Source: VXYL01 sp965199945 (lineage in GTDB: Bacteria > Pseudomonadota > Gammaproteobacteria > Pseudomonadales > Azotimanducaceae). Taken from it: 64,000 nucleotides of DNA. A program made the position numbers and the translations under genes. The notes below the pieces were generated by a model that had not been told where the DNA came from, ran no database searches, and saw nothing but the letters and a program-made list of their open reading frames with translations. The stretch is taken from positions 2,790,001 to 2,854,000 of the forward strand of contig OZ241354.1 in assembly GCA_965199945.1 (NCBI GenBank), written 5' to 3'. Below are positions 27,566 to 36,946 of this stretch, piece after piece; positions within the stretch are counted from its first letter, which is position 1; every line of letters begins with the position of its first letter.

Positions 27566-30445
27566 TCAAGCCCCTTGCGCTCCCGTGGACGTGCCGAGCA
27601 TGTCGGCCTGGTCGCGGCGCTCCTCTCGCGCCAACCGGTCGATCTCCGGCCAGCTTTGCACCAGTGCGTTGTACCACAGGGCTTCGGGGGCGCGTTTGGT
27701 GCGTTCGGCGATGGCGTACAGGCGGTAGGCGAGTTCGCGGGCGGTCTCGGCCACGCCGCCGAGGTCGCGGACGAGTGCGGCCGCAGCCTGTTCGCCGCCA
27801 GCGTCGTGAACGCGGATCAGGTGGTGGAGCGTGAGCCAGGCCGAAACTCTTCCCGCCGAGCGCGGATCCCAGTCTTCGTGCAGGGCGAGCGGGACGAGCA
27901 GCTGCACCTTGCCGGCCTTGGATTGCAGGATGCCGACGGCCTGCAACGAGGCGATGCTGGTGTTCTTCGCTTTGGAGAGCGTCTCCGCGTCGCCGTAGCT
28001 GCCGTCCTCGAAGCCGTGCTGCTCGAACCAAGCCAGCGCCCAGCGCGTGTCCGCGTCGAAATCGCCCTCCTGGGCGCTCAAGCACTCATCCAAGGTCTGG
28101 TTGATGAGCGTCAGCGCCTCGCGCACCGTGACGGGTTCGCCGGCGGCGTCCACGACCTTCGCGTAGCGGGTGTAGACGGCCATGCCGGGGCCGATGGCGG
28201 CTTGGGCGAGATCGACCGGGGCGATGCCGCCGGATTGGAGGTGGGCTAGGGCGGTGGGAAGCTCGGCCTTGAGGGCGTCGATGAACTGGCGACGGGTGGC
28301 GAGTGGGGCGTCTTCGGGGCGTTTGCGGCAGACGAGGACGATGCTTGACGCCAACGCACTCATCCGCTTCTTCAGCGTGCTGGTGAGTTCAGTTCGCACA
28401 GGCCAAGTACCCGAAATCGAAAAGCCCGATAGGATTACCGCCTCAAGAAACTTCTCCCAGCCGGTGCTGGCTGTGCCGTGTTCGCCAGATTGCTCGGCTT
28501 GCTTGAACGCATAGTAGATCGTGGCCGGGAACGATGGATGCGTCCTTTCCGCCAAGCATCGAATCGCCTTGGCCATGCCGTCGAGGAAGAATACGTCCGC
28601 AGCCAGCTTGCTCGCGTGTCGATGTCCGGTGGCGACCAACTCGGCCGTCTTTGGTACGGCGAGCGTTCCGAATAGCTCTGGCAAGATACTTCTAAGGGAG
28701 CGCCTCAGCCAGACGTAGAAGAAGTCCGACAAGTCGGCGTAGCTGATGTTGTCGAAGTAGGGTGGGTCTGTTGAGAAGATGGCGTTGTCGGATGCGCCGC
28801 CAACTTGAGCGTCCTTTTGGGCGGCTTCTCCACGCTCTGGAGACGTCGGCGAATACGCGACGACCTTGCTCAAATACGCGACTTGGCCGACGAAGTTCCC
28901 ACTCGATCCGCAGAACGGGTTGGATTCCACGAAGTCCCAGACCATCGGCAGGGCTTGCCGAGCGAAGACCTGCTGTATTTTCGCGCCGCCTGGATCCCAG
29001 AAGTTGAGGCTGGACGACCGGTTGGCTTGCCTGCTTACCGAGAGGCCGAGGTACAGGGCCATCGACTCTGCATACTGATTTGCTTTGCGCGGGTCGGCGT
29101 CGTTGGACGCGCTATGGACAGCCTCTTGGACAACGCAGCGGACACATCCCACAAGGTCGGAAAGGGCTGTCAGTGCGACCAGCTGACGTGCGGTGAACAG
29201 GTCGCCTACATTGGTCAGGCCATAGACTGGGCCTTGGAAGTTCCGGTGCTTTCTCGGCAGCTCGCAGTCGGGACGCCACTCTGGCGTTGCCTGCGTCGGC
29301 GCCTCCTGGTGGTCCGGCGTCGGAGCCAGGTACACTCTGCCGCCATCTCCTTCGACCACGATGGCCAACATCCGCTCCCCCATGCGCCCGGCCGCGCCTT
29401 CCGACCGAATGTGGTCGTAGGTAATGGGAGCGCCGGACATCAGGCAAGTAAAAGCCCGCCTCGGTCCTGCCGATGTACCGCGTGTGGCTTCGCTCGGCGG
29501 TGTGCCACTCTTGACGCTGAACGAATAGCAGCGGTCTTGAACAACAGGATGAACATACGCTTCCCGCCCCTCCCTCTTCGACAGCACAAACGTCGTAGCC
29601 AACGGCACATCTACATCCCGAAACGCCGGATTCGGGCTCTTCACCGTCCTTGCCCACAGCCAAGCGATCACCGTGAGCTTCCGCCCCACGTAACGCTCCA
29701 AGTCTGGCCGCTCCCTGGCCATCTCCACCGTCACTTCCACCTTCGGATACAGGTGCCCGATGCGCTTCTCCGCCTCGTCGCGCATCCACTTGCCGTAATA
29801 GCGCACGTCCTCGGCCAGCCCTTGGGCACCCTTCCACTCCCGCTCCATGCCCAGCTCGCGGTCCTTGGCCATCTGCGCCCGCGCTTCGGGGTTCACCGGC
29901 GGCATTCCGGCGAACTTGGGCGGAATCTCGATCATCGCCTTGTTGATGAGCACGGCCACCGGGTTCAAGTCCGAAGCGTGGGCTTCCAGCCCCAGCCGCT
30001 GCGCCTCCAACGGCAGCGAGCCGCCGCCGGCGAACGGATCGTGGAAGGCCGGCAGCCGCTCCGGATCGAACAGTTCCGCCGCCTGGGGATGATCCCGATG
30101 CTCCGCGCAAGTGCGCCGCCAGCTGCGCCGAATCTCGTTGCGCGCCTGCTCCAGCAACTCCTCGTTGGTGGTGTTCTCCCACAGCACCAACTGCTCGATC
30201 AGCCGGAACAGCCGCTGCCGCTCCGCCTCCTGCGCCGCCTCGGTCGGGAACTCCTCCGGCCACGAAGCCGGATCATCCACCATCTGCGCAAAGATCACCG
30301 CCCGCGCCGCCGCCAACGGCCTCCGCGCCCACCACAGATGCAGCGTACTCGGATGCCCATGCCGAATCGACTTCTCCCGCGCCGACGCCTTGTTGATGGC
30401 GTCCAGCGGCAGAGCGACTTCGATGAGTTTCTTGCGGAGTGGCAT
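27566..30445 (-). CDS. DUF1156 (COG1743) adenine-specific DNA methyltransferase
   Basis: A 959-residue N6-adenine DNA methyltransferase. The DUF1156 start is classic: PLRKKLIEVALPLDAINKAS, then REKSIRHGHPSTLHLWWARRP. The SAM motif DPFAGGGSLPLEA lies at about 136-148 with SDLNPVAVLINKAM after it, and the catalytic DPPY is at 560-563 (STDPPYFDNISYADLSDFFY). The frame stays open to 30604, but the family start is ATG 30445. It presumably methylates a host motif to mark self DNA for the linked DUF499 ATPase, helicase and nuclease genes. It is followed after 76 bases by the OLD-like gene. No separate specificity subunit is seen. Confidence 0.92.
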   Translation of the reverse strand: MPLRKKLIEVALPLDAINKASAREKSIRHGHPSTLHLWWARRPLAAARAVIFAQMVDDPASWPEEFPTEAAQEAERQRLFRLIEQLVLWENTTNEELLEQARNEIRRSWRRTCAEHRDHPQAAELFDPERLPAFHDPFAGGGSLPLEAQRLGLEAHASDLNPVAVLINKAMIEIPPKFAGMPPVNPEARAQMAKDRELGMEREWKGAQGLAEDVRYYGKWMRDEAEKRIGHLYPKVEVTVEMARERPDLERYVGRKLTVIAWLWARTVKSPNPAFRDVDVPLATTFVLSKREGREAYVHPVVQDRCYSFSVKSGTPPSEATRGTSAGPRRAFTCLMSGAPITYDHIRSEGAAGRMGERMLAIVVEGDGGRVYLAPTPDHQEAPTQATPEWRPDCELPRKHRNFQGPVYGLTNVGDLFTARQLVALTALSDLVGCVRCVVQEAVHSASNDADPRKANQYAESMALYLGLSVSRQANRSSSLNFWDPGGAKIQQVFARQALPMVWDFVESNPFCGSSGNFVGQVAYLSKVVAYSPTSPERGEAAQKDAQVGGASDNAIFSTDPPYFDNISYADLSDFFYVWLRRSLRSILPELFGTLAVPKTAELVATGHRHASKLAADVFFLDGMAKAIRCLAERTHPSFPATIYYAFKQAEQSGEHGTASTGWEKFLEAVILSGFSISGTWPVRTELTSTLKKRMSALASSIVLVCRKRPEDAPLATRRQFIDALKAELPTALAHLQSGGIAPVDLAQAAIGPGMAVYTRYAKVVDAAGEPVTVREALTLINQTLDECLSAQEGDFDADTRWALAWFEQHGFEDGSYGDAETLSKAKNTSIASLQAVGILQSKAGKVQLLVPLALHEDWDPRSAGRVSAWLTLHHLIRVHDAGGEQAAAALVRDLGGVAETARELAYRLYAIAERTKRAPEALWYNALVQSWPEIDRLAREERRDQADMLGTSTGAQGA

Positions 30446-30482
30446 GCCGTTCAGCGCAGTTCGAACACGTCGGCCATGCGGG

Positions 30483-30866
30483 CTACCACTTTTCCCGCAC
30501 GAACTTGGACCATTCGTCGGTGTCGATCTTGTGGTCGGCAAACAACCCGCGGATGTCCTTTGCTTGCGGCAGAGGACCGGTTCCAAGCGGATGGACTTCG
30601 TCAACCTTCATCGACGTGGCCTCTCCGCGAGCGTTAAGCCGGATCTCCCCGCTCACGGACACGCGATTTTCGAAGTGCTGCATGGCCGCATTGAGCGTTT
30701 CGCGACCGCACTCGCATGGAATCAGGTGATTGGTGGTCGAGTCGTAGATGCTGAAGGTGATGGTGCCATGCACGGTCAGGGCCTCGATCCTGCCCTCCAG
30801 AGAGCCGAGCGCCACGGACGCGGAAACAGTTCGCCTGCCTACGCCCTCGCATCCTTGTTCGTCCAT
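30483..30866 (-). CDS. Small hypothetical protein, antitoxin-like beta-barrel
   Basis: A 127-residue protein directly upstream (37 bases) of the methyltransferase. The central part alternates strands and turns (ALTVHGTITFSIYDS, HLIPCECGRETLNAAMQHFE, NRVSVSGEIRLNARGE). It ends in an acidic helix (IDTDEWSKFVREKW). This resembles a family of small proteins encoded beside PIN/VapC-type toxins and so may be antitoxin-like, but no toxin gene follows. ATG 30866 is chosen because residues further upstream in this frame belong to a decayed ImmA/IrrE gene. TACAAT at 30902-30897 could be its -10 box. Function uncertain. Confidence 0.6.
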   Translation of the reverse strand: MDEQGCEGVGRRTVSASVALGSLEGRIEALTVHGTITFSIYDSTTNHLIPCECGRETLNAAMQHFENRVSVSGEIRLNARGEATSMKVDEVHPLGTGPLPQAKDIRGLFADHKIDTDEWSKFVREKW

Positions 30867-30879
30867 CACTGGCTCGCCT

Positions 30880-31434
30880 AGGCGGGAAGGGGATGGATTG
30901 TACACGGCGCACGTCTGGTCGGCCGCTTCCACTTCGGCCAGCGAAGCCACGTCGCCAAGCGTACTGGTCGCTCTCGAACGCCGGCGAGTGGCGATAGGCG
31001 ACGTTTGTCGCGCTGCATTTCGTGCGCCACGCCTCTACGCTGGCCACGCCGAAGAATGCGAGCAGCCGGCGGGTGCGTTCGCGGGGTGGGCTGGTCGTCC
31101 ATCGCGCCACGCTTCACTAGGTCGCTCACGGGGAAGTGCTTGGCCCACGCGCCTCATCATCCTCGGCTTCGGCGGTGCGTGTCTGGTGGCGCCGATAGTC
31201 GGCCTCGATGCCGAGCCAGATGTGCGCGTCCATGCCGAGCACGCGCTCGAACTGGAGCGCTGTGGCAGGTTCCACCGGCGCCTTGCCGGCCACGATCTCG
31301 CTGATGAGCTTCGCCGACCGGCCGCAGCGGCGGGCGAACTCGGCATTGGAGAAGCTCCGCGCCGCCAGATACTCCTTGAGAAGCGAGCCGGGCGGAACCG
31401 CGTAGTCGGGTTGGTATCGGTAGGTGGCTGCCAT
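30880..31434 (-). pseudogene. HTH-ImmA/IrrE (HigA-like) gene broken by about three frameshifts
   Basis: The first ~100 codons (31434 to 31126) encode an intact HigA/XRE-type antitoxin domain: PPGSLLKEYLAARSFSNAEF, then RRCGRSAKLISEIVAGKAPV, then GMDAHIWLGIEADYRRHQ. The frame then ends, but the neighbouring frames continue the expected long HTH-metallopeptidase protein. After a shift near 31150 comes WAKHFPVSDLVKRGAMD; after one near 31095, RLLAFFGVASVEAWR and NVAYRHSPAFESD; after one near 30960, LATWLRW and EVEAADQTCAVYN. The peptidase with its HExxH is missing. AGGAG precedes the start, so a 102-residue HTH protein could still be made. Confidence 0.85.
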
Positions 31435-31529
31435 GTTCTCTCCTGTGTCGTCAGTGATAGTCCCACGTCAATGATCGTGGTGGCTGTGACGCGCTCGGTG
31501 TCTATTCCACCGTCCTCGTGTGGCCGGCG

Positions 31530-31991
31530 TCATCTCGCCCGCGCGAACACGACGAAGAACCGCACCGGGCCTTCCGGCTCTACCCGATGCCGCACGTCCG
31601 GCACGATGACCGCGCTCGACGCCGGATCGACTCGGAACGAGTGGTCGATCGGCGGGCCGACGTGGTAGCGCAATGCCCCGCAGATCACGTGGATCTTGGC
31701 CCAAACGCCGCGCTTCGTCGCGTGCTCCGACGTGAGCCCCGAGGGAACCGTCGTCTCGTCGAACTCCGGCGTCCGGCGGTAGGCGACGCACCCCTCGGGC
31801 CATTCCATCCGGTCGCAGCGCGCGCAGCCGAGCGCCGTGCCGAGCATCGCCTTGCGTCCGGCCTCGCTCACCACCCACGGGCGGTTCGCGAAGGGCGGGT
31901 GGTGGCGCACGTGCTGGCCGTGGGCGCAATCGGGATTCGCGATCCAGTCGCCATCCGCGTCGAGGCGAAAACCAAGGATCGTGCGCTTCAC
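31530..31991 (-). CDS. DUF3565-DUF1971 fusion (zinc-ribbon-like + cupin)
   Basis: A 153-residue conserved protein. The N-terminal DUF3565 part reads VKRTILGFRLDADGDWIANP, CAHGQHVRHHPPF, then CARCD with metal-binding Cys/His. The C-terminal DUF1971 cupin part reads PEGCVAYRRTPEFDETTVPS, GVWAKIHVICGALRYHV, then VEPEGPVRFFVVF; this domain also occurs in TehB-like proteins. Function is unproven; a tellurite/metal or redox link has been suggested for DUF1971 proteins. GTG 31991 is chosen by family alignment; the frame is open upstream. A damaged copy of its 3' end is at 22432-22532. Confidence 0.88.
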   Translation of the reverse strand: MKRTILGFRLDADGDWIANPDCAHGQHVRHHPPFANRPWVVSEAGRKAMLGTALGCARCDRMEWPEGCVAYRRTPEFDETTVPSGLTSEHATKRGVWAKIHVICGALRYHVGPPIDHSFRVDPASSAVIVPDVRHRVEPEGPVRFFVVFARAR

Positions 31992-32112
31992 CGCTCGACT
32001 TGGCCAAGATTGGCGTAGATCACGCTGCCGTTCGGCGCGGGCGCGGGCTCCACCAAATCCGCCAGCTCGTGGTCGTCCGCCTCTGCGGACGAGCTGCTCG
32101 GCCACTTAAACA

Positions 32113-32596
32113 TCAGGCATTGCGGCGGCGATCCCGCCGTGGCGCACTCTTTCGTTCCATCTCCTCGTGCAGATCGTAGGCCAAGTCCGCAACGGCGCTC
32201 GCCACGCCCAGCAGCGCCTTGGAACCATCGTACCCCGTAGACAAAGCGCCATGCGCCTTCCGCAAATCTTTCGACATCTCGGGGATCTTGGCGTTCAGCT
32301 CTTGGCCGATGCGTGGCCGCAGCAGCAACTTGACTGCGGCCAACCGTCGATTTCCTTCAATCACAACGTTGCGGCCACGCTCCCTGCATACGATTACCGG
32401 CTCGTGCTTGAAATAGCCGCTCGCGGCGATGGAGAGCACCAGTTCTTGTACATCCATTGTGTCCCACAGCAACTTGATGATGTCTGCTTCACGATCGACG
32501 AATGTCGAACTCGGCCAAGCGGGGAATCTCGACATCGAATGCCAAGTCGGAGACTGGCAACAGCTTGATTTTCTCAGCGTTCAGTTCGTCTTCCAC
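32113..32596 (-). pseudogene. Frameshifted ParB-like N-terminal domain gene
   Basis: A GTG at 32596 (GAGGA nine bases upstream) opens ELNAEKIKLLPVSDLAFDVE...PRLAEF, the usual start of ParB/Srx-domain proteins of defence islands. This frame stops just after AEFDIRRS at about 32489. The continuation is in another frame from about 32500: EADIIKLLWDTMDVQELVL, ASGYFKHEPVIVCRERGRN, VVIEGNRRLAAVKLLL (the ParB box). The product then ends at 32113 without the long C-terminal part normal for this family. So it is both frameshifted and truncated. Confidence 0.78.
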
Positions 32597-32793
32597 GCTT
32601 GGATGTCCTCTCGAAGTTCGGGTGCCGGAAGTTGCAAGTGTTCTGGGGTGCCAGCGTTGCGCTTCCCGGTCGAGGCAAAGTGCCGCCTGTCGCGCCGCGC
32701 CCGCTGTGTGGCCTAGTAGCATACAGCCAAACTTGCCCAGCGCCCTCGGCACAGAGTACTGTACCTGCCAACTTCGCAGATCAGAACGTCCAC

Positions 32794-33051
32794 ATGCCCA
32801 TCACGACCATGACCGGCAGGGAGTTCAACCGCGACGTCAGCAAGGCGAAGCGCCAAGCGCGCCACGGGCCGGTAGTGATCACGAGCCGCGGCAAGGCCGC
32901 CCATGTGCTCCTCACGGTGGAGGAATACGTCGTGCTGACGAAGCAGGAAGCGAACATCGTGGACCGGCTGGCAATGCCCGAAGCTGCGGACATCGACTTC
33001 GAGCCGCGCCGGATGCGGGCCGGCGTGTATCGCGCCGCCGCCTTGCCGTGA
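32794..33051 (+). CDS. Phd/YefM-family antitoxin, orphan
   Basis: An 85-residue antitoxin of the Phd/YefM fold that normally binds operator DNA and neutralises a VapC/Doc/RelE-type toxin. MPITTMTGREFNRDVSKAKR is the DNA-binding end, and GPVVITSRGKAAHVLLTVEEY is the second strand-helix block typical of the family. The acidic/Arg-rich tail would wrap the toxin. Only 58 bases separate it from the 3' end of the helicase gene, and no toxin gene follows, so it is an orphan or the toxin has been lost. Confidence 0.85.
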   Translation: MPITTMTGREFNRDVSKAKRQARHGPVVITSRGKAAHVLLTVEEYVVLTKQEANIVDRLAMPEAADIDFEPRRMRAGVYRAAALP

Positions 33052-33109
33052 CGTGTAGCGGCTGGATGCCACGTCCTTGGAGGGCGAATAAGGGTGCATT
33101 GCGTCGCCG

Positions 33110-36100
33110 TCAGTCACTCGTCGGCAGCTCGCCCCGCTGCCACAGCTCCTCCACCCGGTAGTTCACGCTCACCGCTCCGAAGTCCGGCTCCCGTCCAAAC
33201 GGCTCGCGCACATAGCGCACGTCGTGGCCGCCGTCTTCGTCGAAGCGCACGATGGCGAGGATGAAGTCCTCCGGCTTGTTCAGCGCCGTCAGCACTTCGT
33301 TGCGGGTGACGGTGATGCTGTCGGCGTCCTTGGCGCGACCCTTCACCTCGATGAAGCGCAGCTTGCCGGTGCCGGGGATGCGGCTCTCGATGTCGTAGCC
33401 GAGCTTCTCGAACTCGCGGTCCGTTGGCTCGAAGCCGAGTTGCCGTTCCAGCGCCATGACGATGGCTCGGGCGCGGGCGGCGGAGGCTTGGGTGTCGGCG
33501 GGTTGGGAAGGCGCGGCTTGGCCGGTCATCGCGGCGAGCAGCCCTGCCGGCACTACCACCAAGGCGCCGATCACGGTGGGTGGCGTGGCGGAGATCCGGC
33601 CTTCCCGTTCCAGCTGCGCCATGCGCTGCTGTAAGCGCTCCTGCAGGTCGTCGGCGCGGCGGCGGGCTTCGGCGGAGTTCAGGCGGGCGCCGGGCTTGCC
33701 GGCTTCCTCTTGCAGTTGCAGGGCATTGGCGCGGCTGTCCCAGTGGGCGATTTCCTTGGTGAGGCGCTGCTGGACGGCGGCGCGGGTCTTGGCGATCCAC
33801 TCCGTGCGCCGTTCGCGCACCTCGCGGACGTGCTCGGGCACGATGCTGGCGATGGCTTCCCGCTCGGCGGCGGCTACCAGCTCGCGGGTGATCCAAGCAC
33901 ACTCCGGGCGGGCGAGGATGTCCGCCGGGGTGGGCTCGGCATCGCGGAGCGGTCGATAGTCCAAGTACGGCGCGTGGTGCAGGTGGCGGCAAGTGCCGGC
34001 GGCGTCCATCGCGACGTACAGCATCCTGCGAGAGAGCGTGTACTCGCTATCCCGCACCGTGTGCTCCAATGTGAAGAGGGTGCGCGGTTCCATGCCGGGG
34101 TCGCTGTCGTCGACCAGCACCGTGCCGCGTTGCAGCAGGTCTCGGTTGCGCTCCACGGTGAGGGCCAGCACGGCGTCGAGCAGCGGGTGGCTGGGGCAGA
34201 CGAATGCGGCCGGCGGCTTGCCGTCCGGCGTGAGCAGGGCCTTCTCGAAGGCGATGCGTTCGTAGCGGCGCAGCACCGGGTCGCCAGCGCCGATCTGCCG
34301 GTCTCGGTTGCGCACCGTCGCCGGCACGTGCGTCACTTCGTAGCGTCGCGGTTCCCGCTGCCGCGCCGAGCCGCCGAGCTGGCGGAACGCTTCCAGGAAG
34401 AAGGATTCCACGTAGTGCGGCTGCAAGCGCCGCGCTTCGGCCCGTTCCATGTTCTCGCGCACGCGGGCCACTTGGGCGGAATCCATCGCGTCCTGGGCCA
34501 GGGCCCGTTCCTCGATCAGCGTTTGCAGGTGCGGGCGGTCCACGGCTGCGCCGACAGCGTGGGAAAGGCGCGCCTTCACCTCGGGCTGGTCGCCGTAGCG
34601 GATGGCCTCGATCAGCAGCTCGCGCAGCGGGCGGCCCTCGAATTGCAGCTTGCCGAGCACGTCGAACACCTGCCCGCCGAGGGTGAAGCGGGCCTGTTCG
34701 AGCTTGTCGAGCAGCGTGCGGTACACGTCGCCTTCGCGGGTCTCCGCCGCCACCAGGTTCCACAGGTGGCACACCTCGCGCTGGCCGATGCGATGGATGC
34801 GCCCGAAGCGCTGCTCCAGGCGGTTTGGGTTCCACGGCAGGTCGTAATTCACCATCAGATGGGCGCGTTGCAGGTTGATGCCTTCGCCGGCGGCGTCCGT
34901 GGCCAGCAGCACTTGGGTTTCTGGATCGTTCAGAAAGGTCTCTTGGGCTTTGCGCCGTTCTTCGCGCCGCATCCCGCCGTGGATGACGACCAGCGCGTTC
35001 GGGCGGCCGAGCAAAGTGCCGATGCGCCGCTGCAAGGCACTCAAAGTGTCCCGATGCTCGGTGAACACCACCAGCTTCTGGCGTGGCGATGGCACGGGAG
35101 GTGGAATGGCGCCGCTGCCGTGGTAGCGGGCGCGTTCTTCGGCCACTTCGCTGGCGAGGCGCTCGGGCGTGAAGATCGTGGCGAGCAGGCTGGCGAGTTC
35201 CTGCCACTTGGTGTCCTCGCCGCTCTGGCGTAACGCCGCGGCCAGGGATTCCAAGTGGCGCAGCGTGTCGATCTCCGCCTGCAGTTCGGCGAGGGTGGCG
35301 GCAGCGGAGGCTTGGTCCACAATGGCGGATTCCGCCGCCTCGAGTTCCTCGAAGGGGGCGTCCTCCAAGTCCTCGAGGTCCTCGGCGTCCAAGGCGGGGC
35401 CGTCGGGAACAGCTGCGCCTTGAGGGCCAGACGCCTCTTGCAGCCGGCCTTCCAAGCGTTCGCGTCGCCGCCGCAGGGACTGGTGTATCGCCTCCGGCGA
35501 AGAGGCCAGGCGCCGTTGCAGAATCGTCAGCGCGAAGCCCACGGCGCCGGCCCGCTTGTCGTTCTGCAGGGCTTCGGCGCGGTTGAACTCGTCGCGGACG
35601 TAGTCGGTCACGGCTTGGTAGAGACGCGCTTCGGCGGCGGAGAGGCGGTACGGCACCGAGTGGGCGATGCGCTCCGGGAACAAGGGCCGACCGTCGAACT
35701 TCAGCAGGTTCTCCTTCACCATGCGGCGCATCAGGTCGGAGACGTCCACTTGATGGGCGCCGTCCCGGAAGCGGCCCTCGAAACGGTCGCCGTCCAAGAG
35801 CGCGAGGAACAGCTGGAAGTCCTCCTCCTTGCCGTTGTGGGGAGTGGCGGTCATCAGCAGGAAGTGGCGGGCGAGGCCGGAGAGCAGCTGCCCCAGCCGG
35901 TAGCGCTTGGTGACCTTGATCTCGCCGCCGGTGAAGCTGGCGGACATCTTGTGCGCTTCGTCGCACACCACCAGGTCGTAGCGGCAGTCCGGCGCGGTGA
36001 GCAGCGCCTGCACGTCTTCGTTCCGCGCCAGCTTGTCCAATCGGGCGATGGCGAGGTCGTTCTCCACGAACCAGTTGCCGCTAGGGGCGGTTTCCAACCT

Positions 36101-36652
36101 GTCGTTGGTGAGAATCTCGAACGCCAGCCCGAAGCGGCGGTGCAGTTCGTCCTGCCACTGTTCCGCCAGACTGCCCGGGCAGACGACGAGGCAGCGCTTC
36201 AGATCGCCGCGGGCGATGAGTTCCTTCATCAGGAGACCGGCCATGATGGTCTTGCCGGCGCCGGGATCGTCCGCCAGCAGGAAGCGCAGCGGCTGGCGGG
36301 GCAGCATGGCCTCGTAGACGGCGGTGATCTGGTGCGGCAGCGGTTCCACCAGCGAGCAGTGGACGGCGAGCACCGGATCGAACAGATGCGCCAGGCGGAT
36401 GCGATGGGCTTCCGCCACCAGCCGGTAGGCGGCGCCGTCGCCGTCGAAGCGCCACGGGCGGCCTAGCTCCGCCAGTTGCAGGCGGGCTTCGTCGTCGCGG
36501 TAGAGGATCTCCTCGGCAACGCCGCCGGCAGCCAAGCGGTAGGTGAGCGTCAGCGCATCCGCGCCATGCCACTGCGCCTGCACCACGGTGACGGGCGCGT
36601 CCGGGCGAATGCCGCGCACGGATGCGCTGGGAGTTAAGTCTTCAAGCTTCAA
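33110..36652 (-). CDS. SNF2/RapA-type helicase with C-terminal DUF3883
   Basis: A superfamily-2 DNA translocase of about 1180 residues (COG0553 type), associated with DUF1156/DUF499 defence loci. Walker A DDPGAGKT is at residues 128-135, DEAH at 231-234, motif III TATPHNG follows, and the C-terminal helicase lobe has ATDAAGEGINLQ and NRLEQRFGRIHRIGQ. A long helical insert (35.2-35.5 kb) precedes it. The last ~120 residues are a DUF3883 domain (GTGKLRFIEVKGRAKDADSI). Residues begin LKLEDLTPSASVRGI at a TTG (36652); the open frame beyond it is antisense to pssA and not coding. It is separated from the methyltransferase by about 2.7 kb of decayed genes. Confidence 0.9.
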   Translation of the reverse strand: MKLEDLTPSASVRGIRPDAPVTVVQAQWHGADALTLTYRLAAGGVAEEILYRDDEARLQLAELGRPWRFDGDGAAYRLVAEAHRIRLAHLFDPVLAVHCSLVEPLPHQITAVYEAMLPRQPLRFLLADDPGAGKTIMAGLLMKELIARGDLKRCLVVCPGSLAEQWQDELHRRFGLAFEILTNDRLETAPSGNWFVENDLAIARLDKLARNEDVQALLTAPDCRYDLVVCDEAHKMSASFTGGEIKVTKRYRLGQLLSGLARHFLLMTATPHNGKEEDFQLFLALLDGDRFEGRFRDGAHQVDVSDLMRRMVKENLLKFDGRPLFPERIAHSVPYRLSAAEARLYQAVTDYVRDEFNRAEALQNDKRAGAVGFALTILQRRLASSPEAIHQSLRRRRERLEGRLQEASGPQGAAVPDGPALDAEDLEDLEDAPFEELEAAESAIVDQASAAATLAELQAEIDTLRHLESLAAALRQSGEDTKWQELASLLATIFTPERLASEVAEERARYHGSGAIPPPVPSPRQKLVVFTEHRDTLSALQRRIGTLLGRPNALVVIHGGMRREERRKAQETFLNDPETQVLLATDAAGEGINLQRAHLMVNYDLPWNPNRLEQRFGRIHRIGQREVCHLWNLVAAETREGDVYRTLLDKLEQARFTLGGQVFDVLGKLQFEGRPLRELLIEAIRYGDQPEVKARLSHAVGAAVDRPHLQTLIEERALAQDAMDSAQVARVRENMERAEARRLQPHYVESFFLEAFRQLGGSARQREPRRYEVTHVPATVRNRDRQIGAGDPVLRRYERIAFEKALLTPDGKPPAAFVCPSHPLLDAVLALTVERNRDLLQRGTVLVDDSDPGMEPRTLFTLEHTVRDSEYTLSRRMLYVAMDAAGTCRHLHHAPYLDYRPLRDAEPTPADILARPECAWITRELVAAAEREAIASIVPEHVREVRERRTEWIAKTRAAVQQRLTKEIAHWDSRANALQLQEEAGKPGARLNSAEARRRADDLQERLQQRMAQLEREGRISATPPTVIGALVVVPAGLLAAMTGQAAPSQPADTQASAARARAIVMALERQLGFEPTDREFEKLGYDIESRIPGTGKLRFIEVKGRAKDADSITVTRNEVLTALNKPEDFILAIVRFDEDGGHDVRYVREPFGREPDFGAVSVNYRVEELWQRGELPTSD

Positions 36653-36946
36653 GCGAGCGCAATCCAGCGGCGAACGGACGAGGACGCAAGTATGCCGTTG
36701 CAGCACAGCCGGTCGCCTCCCAGCCCCCCACGAGAACTCGGCGCTGCGCAAGACGGCGAAGCAACTGCCGACCGGCGCGGTGGCCGGCATGTCCGTCTTC
36801 TGCCGAACGCCAAAACCCATGCCGCTCGACGAGAACATGGCCGCCACCACGCTCGACAGCACAGCGACAGCGCCTTGGATATACACGCCACGCCATTTTT
36901 CGGAAGCGGTACACTGGCCGTGGCACGCGAACCTGAGCGAACGCGC

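Noticed and set aside
33710..35233. 507-codon + frame over the helicase
   Set aside because: Antisense shadow; no motifs.
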